Positions 5,380 through 7,887 of a stretch of DNA of 7,887 nt are shown piece by piece; the first letter of the stretch is position 1; the number at the start of each line of letters is the position of its first letter. A program made the position numbers and the translations under genes. The stretch is from NCBI GenBank assembly GCA_028706585.1, contig JAQTVX010000088.1, positions 1 to 7,887 on the forward strand, in the 5' to 3' direction. The notes beneath the pieces are model-generated. The model was not told the DNA's origin, made no database searches, and worked only from the letters and a program-made list of their open reading frames with translations. This stretch comes from Candidatus Krumholzibacteriia bacterium (lineage in GTDB: Bacteria > Krumholzibacteriota > Krumholzibacteriia > Krumholzibacteriales > Krumholzibacteriaceae).

Positions 5380-6723
5380 ATGCCAGCAGATCCCGTCAAC
5401 GCCTTCATGGAGAAGGTAAAGGCGCGCGATCCGAACCAGCCGGAGTTCCATCAGGCCGTGTTCGAGGTTGTCAACTCTCTCATGCCTTTCATCAAGAAGA
5501 ATCCCAAATATCAGAAGCACCTGATCCTCGAGAGACTCGTCGAGCCCGAGCGCGTGATCATGTTCCGCGTGCCCTGGGTGGACGACAAGGGCGATATCCA
5601 GGTCAACCGGGGATTCCGCATCGAGATGAACAGCGCCATCGGTCCGTACAAAGGCGGGCTGCGGTTCCATCCGTCCGTGAACCTGAGCATTCTCAAGTTC
5701 CTCGCCTTTGAGCAGGTGCTCAAGAACTCGCTCACGACGCTCCCCATGGGCGGCGGCAAGGGCGGCAGCGATTTCGATCCGAAGGGCAAGAGCGATAACG
5801 AGGTTATGGCGTTCTGCCATTCATTCATGTCGGAGCTCTTCCGCCACATCGGGGCCGACACGGACGTTCCGGCCGGCGACATCGGCGTGGGCGGCCGCGA
5901 GATCGGCTATCTGTTCGGAATGTACAAGAAGCTGCGCAACGAGTTCACGGGCGTGCTGACGGGCAAGGGCATCAAGTGGGGCGGAAGCCTCATCCGTCCC
6001 GAGGCGACCGGCTACGGCACGGTCTACTTCGCCGAAGAGATGCTCAAGACGCGCAAGAATTCGTTCGCGGGCAAGACCGTGGCGATCTCCGGCTCGGGCA
6101 ACGTTGCCCAGTACGCTGTGGAGAAGTGCACTCAGCTCGGCGGCAAGGCCGTCACGCTCTCCGACTCGAACGGCACGATTTACGATTCGGCCGGCATCAA
6201 CGAGGAGAAGCTCGCGTACGTCATGGAGCTCAAGAACGTGAAGCGCGGTCGCATCAGCGAGTACACCAAGAAGTTCCCGAAGGCCCAGTATAGCGAAGGC
6301 AAGCGGCCGTGGTTCGTGAAGTGCGACGTGGCGCTTCCCTGCGCGACCCAGAACGAGGTCGACGGGAACGACGCCAAGACGCTTGTCAAGAACGGCTGCA
6401 TCTGCGTATCAGAGGGTGCGAACATGCCGAGCACTCCGGAAGCGATCGAGGTCTACCTCGAGGGCAAGATCCTCTACGGTCCCGGCAAGGCCTCGAACGC
6501 CGGCGGCGTCGCGACGAGCGGCCTCGAGATGTCCCAGAACAGCCTGCGCCTCAGCTGGAGCCGCGAAGAGGTCGACCAGAGGCTGCATGGGATCATGCAG
6601 GCCATTCATGCACAGTGCGTCGAGCACGGCAAGGAAGGCAACTTCATCAACTACGTGAACGGCGCCAATATCGCCGGCTTCATCAAGGTTGCCGACTCCA
6701 TGATCGACCAGGGCGTCGTCTAG
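5380..6723 (+). CDS. gdhA: NADP-type glutamate dehydrogenase
   Basis: GdhA catalyses reductive amination of 2-oxoglutarate with ammonium to L-glutamate in the cytoplasm, and family members are usually hexamers. The 447-residue length equals that of E. coli GdhA. Motifs in order are GPYKGGLRFHPSV (K91, substrate site), LPMGGGKGGSDFDPKG with catalytic K127, VPAGDIGVGGREIGYL with catalytic D167, the Rossmann loop SGSGNVAQYA starting near 237, LSDSNGTIYD at 260-269, and SEGANMPSTPEA. The SDS stretch after the second Rossmann strand resembles NADP-using enzymes, which argues for a biosynthetic ammonium-assimilating role. The start at 5380 is fixed by AAGGAGG five bases upstream. It has its own promoter, a structured leader and a strong terminator, so it is monocistronic. 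Divergence from ald suggests shared response to nitrogen or carbon state. Confidence 0.97.
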   Translation: MPADPVNAFMEKVKARDPNQPEFHQAVFEVVNSLMPFIKKNPKYQKHLILERLVEPERVIMFRVPWVDDKGDIQVNRGFRIEMNSAIGPYKGGLRFHPSVNLSILKFLAFEQVLKNSLTTLPMGGGKGGSDFDPKGKSDNEVMAFCHSFMSELFRHIGADTDVPAGDIGVGGREIGYLFGMYKKLRNEFTGVLTGKGIKWGGSLIRPEATGYGTVYFAEEMLKTRKNSFAGKTVAISGSGNVAQYAVEKCTQLGGKAVTLSDSNGTIYDSAGINEEKLAYVMELKNVKRGRISEYTKKFPKAQYSEGKRPWFVKCDVALPCATQNEVDGNDAKTLVKNGCICVSEGANMPSTPEAIEVYLEGKILYGPGKASNAGGVATSGLEMSQNSLRLSWSREEVDQRLHGIMQAIHAQCVEHGKEGNFINYVNGANIAGFIKVADSMIDQGVV

Positions 6724-6750
6724 GAAACGCCCCCTATTGCAGCATGGCGA

Positions 6751-6779
6751 GGGCCCTCCCGTCGGAGGGCCCTTTTTTT
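6751..6779 (+). terminator. Strong intrinsic terminator of gdhA
   Basis: GGGCCCTCC (6751-6759) pairs perfectly with GGAGGGCCC (6764-6772) around a four-base loop CGTC, followed directly by seven T (6773-6779). It starts 28 bases after the gdhA stop and should isolate gdhA from the downstream cation-channel gene. Confidence 0.95.
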
Positions 6780-6810
6780 GTTCAAATTGTTCCCGCGATC
6801 GAAAAATACA

Positions 6811-6867
6811 TTGGAAAAATCGAGGGTCGGTTATTAATATGGGGAAGCTTCAATCCTCATTGAAAGC
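6811..6867 (+). promoter_or_regulatory. Weak promoter candidate and leader hairpin before the CorA-family gene
   Basis: After the gdhA terminator an AT-rich stretch holds TTGGAA (6811-6816) and TAATAT (6835-6840), 18 bases apart. Each matches the consensus at four of six positions. A hairpin TTCAAT-CCTC-ATTGAA (6849-6864), extendable by two G-C pairs around a bulged A, lies just downstream at the start of the expected transcript. The rest of the 233-base gap (6724-6956) contains no other gene I can support. I see no match to the magnesium M-box, though my recall of it is not a substitute for a covariance search. Confidence 0.3.
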
Positions 6868-6956
6868 CGGGCGCGACGCGTTTCGGCACCTTGCTTCGAT
6901 ACCATCTGCGGCGAGAGAACGGACGGCGACCGCGAGCCGAGCGGGGGGTGGATGCG

Positions 6957-7886
6957 ATGTACGACATCTTCAAGGCTACCAACGACGGGCTCATAATAAC
7001 CGACGAGATACTGAAGGACTGCTGGGTACGGGTCGCCAATCCGACGTCTGCGGAGTGCGAGTTTCTGAGCAAGAAGCTCGGCATTCCTCCGGCATTTCTC
7101 ACCGACCCGCTCGACGTCGACGAGCGAGCGCGAATAGAGACCGACGAGGGCGTCACGCTCATCATCGTGCGCATTCCGTTTTTCGACAAGGATAACGTCG
7201 ACATTCCATACACGACGCTGCCGCTCGGCATCATCTTCACCGACGATTGCATTCTCACCGTGTGCGCTAAGTACGTCGAGACCTTCCTCGACTTCGTGAG
7301 CGGGAGAGTGAAGAACTTCTCCATCGAGAGCAGGGGACGCTTCATTCTGCAGATATTTTTCAGGACGGCGCTGCTCTACCTGAGCTACCTCAAGGACATC
7401 AACAAGCGCACGGATTCCATCGAGATGGAGCTGCACAGGTCGATGCGGAACGTGGAGCTCATCAAGCTGCTCAACCTCGAGAAGAGCCTCGTATTCTTCA
7501 CGACGAGCCTGCGCTCGAACGAGCTCATGATGGAGCGCATAGCGAAGACGGGGCTTCGCATGACCGAGGACGACAAGGAGCTGCTCGACGACGTCATCAT
7601 CGAGAACCGGCAGGGGATCGAGATGGCGAACATCTACAGCAACATCCTGAGCGGCATGATGGACGCCTTCGCCTCCGTCATCAACAACAACCTCACCCTC
7701 GTGATGAAGTTCCTCACATCTGTCACGATCATCTTCATGATCCCCACCTTCGTGTCGAGCACCTTCGGCATGAACGTGCCTCTCCCCTTCCAGAACTCGC
7801 CGCACGCCTTCCTCATAGTGACGGGCATCTCGCTCATGCTGTCGCTCACCGGCGTCTGGATCTTCTGGAAGAGGAGATGGTTCTGA
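6957..7886 (+). CDS. corA: CorA-family divalent metal (magnesium) channel
   Basis: CorA proteins are homopentameric inner-membrane channels that carry Mg2+ and sometimes Co2+ or Ni2+. The 309-residue protein has the family layout: an acidic cytoplasmic N-terminal alpha/beta domain (residues 1 to about 120), long helices forming the funnel (RGRFILQIFFRTALLYLSYL and onward, to about 245), membrane helix 1 at about 252-270, the GMN signature at 271-273, a short loop, membrane helix 2 at about 284-304, and a basic tail KRRWF. The post-GMN loop is VPLPFQ instead of the classical FxxMPEL, as in the broader CorA-like group, so ion preference is uncertain. The ATG at 6957 follows a G-rich Shine-Dalgarno (GGGGGGTGG) by about six bases. 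The frame continues upstream to a TTG at 6891, but the added residues look non-coding. The stop lies one base before the window end. Confidence 0.92.
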   Translation: MYDIFKATNDGLIITDEILKDCWVRVANPTSAECEFLSKKLGIPPAFLTDPLDVDERARIETDEGVTLIIVRIPFFDKDNVDIPYTTLPLGIIFTDDCILTVCAKYVETFLDFVSGRVKNFSIESRGRFILQIFFRTALLYLSYLKDINKRTDSIEMELHRSMRNVELIKLLNLEKSLVFFTTSLRSNELMMERIAKTGLRMTEDDKELLDDVIIENRQGIEMANIYSNILSGMMDAFASVINNNLTLVMKFLTSVTIIFMIPTFVSSTFGMNVPLPFQNSPHAFLIVTGISLMLSLTGVWIFWKRRWF

Positions 7887-7887
7887 G

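Noticed and set aside
6834..7805. 323-codon open frame on the minus strand opposite the CorA-family gene
   Set aside because: It is a shadow of the CorA frame, rich in His, Glu and Val repeats, with no start signal or domain.
1..7887. CRISPR array, tRNA or rRNA genes, integrase, transposase or toxin-antitoxin pair
   Set aside because: No regularly spaced repeats, tRNA-like cloverleaf, rRNA sequence or recombinase/toxin protein motifs were seen on either strand by eye.

Overview
The window looks like ordinary chromosomal DNA from a GC-rich, probably Gram-negative bacterium. Sampled coding lines of the host-like genes run about 63-67% G+C. It has a DXP-dependent vitamin B6 gene (pdxJ) and a divergent polysaccharide deacetylase, a family typical of bacteria with a Gram-negative envelope. 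Promoters resemble sigma-70 sites, with TATATT -10 boxes and 16-17 bp spacers. I cannot place it in a phylum from sequence alone.

Left part (1-2290, plus strand): the 3' end of a divergent polysaccharide deacetylase overlaps pdxJ by a GTGA start/stop overlap. A lone AAA ATPase of the AAA_14/DUF4143 type follows. It sits behind a perfect 18-bp palindrome that overlaps promoter-like hexamers. The last 38 bases of the pdxJ end (971-1008) occur again after the ATPase gene (2250-2287) at 35/38 identity, and all three differences are synonymous. The ATPase gene is therefore bracketed by direct repeats made from the end of its neighbour, which suggests an integration or recombination event at the 3' end of pdxJ.

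Middle (2292-3900): a low-GC gene on the minus strand (about 36% G+C in two sampled lines) encodes a small exported protein of unknown function. It ends six bases past the stop codon of the pdxJ remnant, and it has a good promoter with a palindrome in the spacer. Divergent from it is a DUF169-family protein with a conserved-looking cysteine cluster. A probably bidirectional terminator separates this gene from the next one.

Right part (3990-7886): alanine dehydrogenase (ald, minus) and NADP-type glutamate dehydrogenase (gdhA, plus) are divergently transcribed from a 271-bp AT-rich intergenic region. Each has a recognisable promoter (TTGAAA-N16-TATATT and TTGACA-N16-TATATT). Together they link pyruvate/alanine, 2-oxoglutarate/glutamate and ammonium. 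The gdhA leader holds a terminator-like hairpin and a second hairpin just before the Shine-Dalgarno sequence. A strong intrinsic terminator ends gdhA, and a CorA-family divalent-cation channel gene fills the rest of the window.

Most genes are well-known families. The least ordinary parts are the repeat-bracketed ATPase with its palindrome, the low-GC orphan beside it, and the structured gdhA leader.
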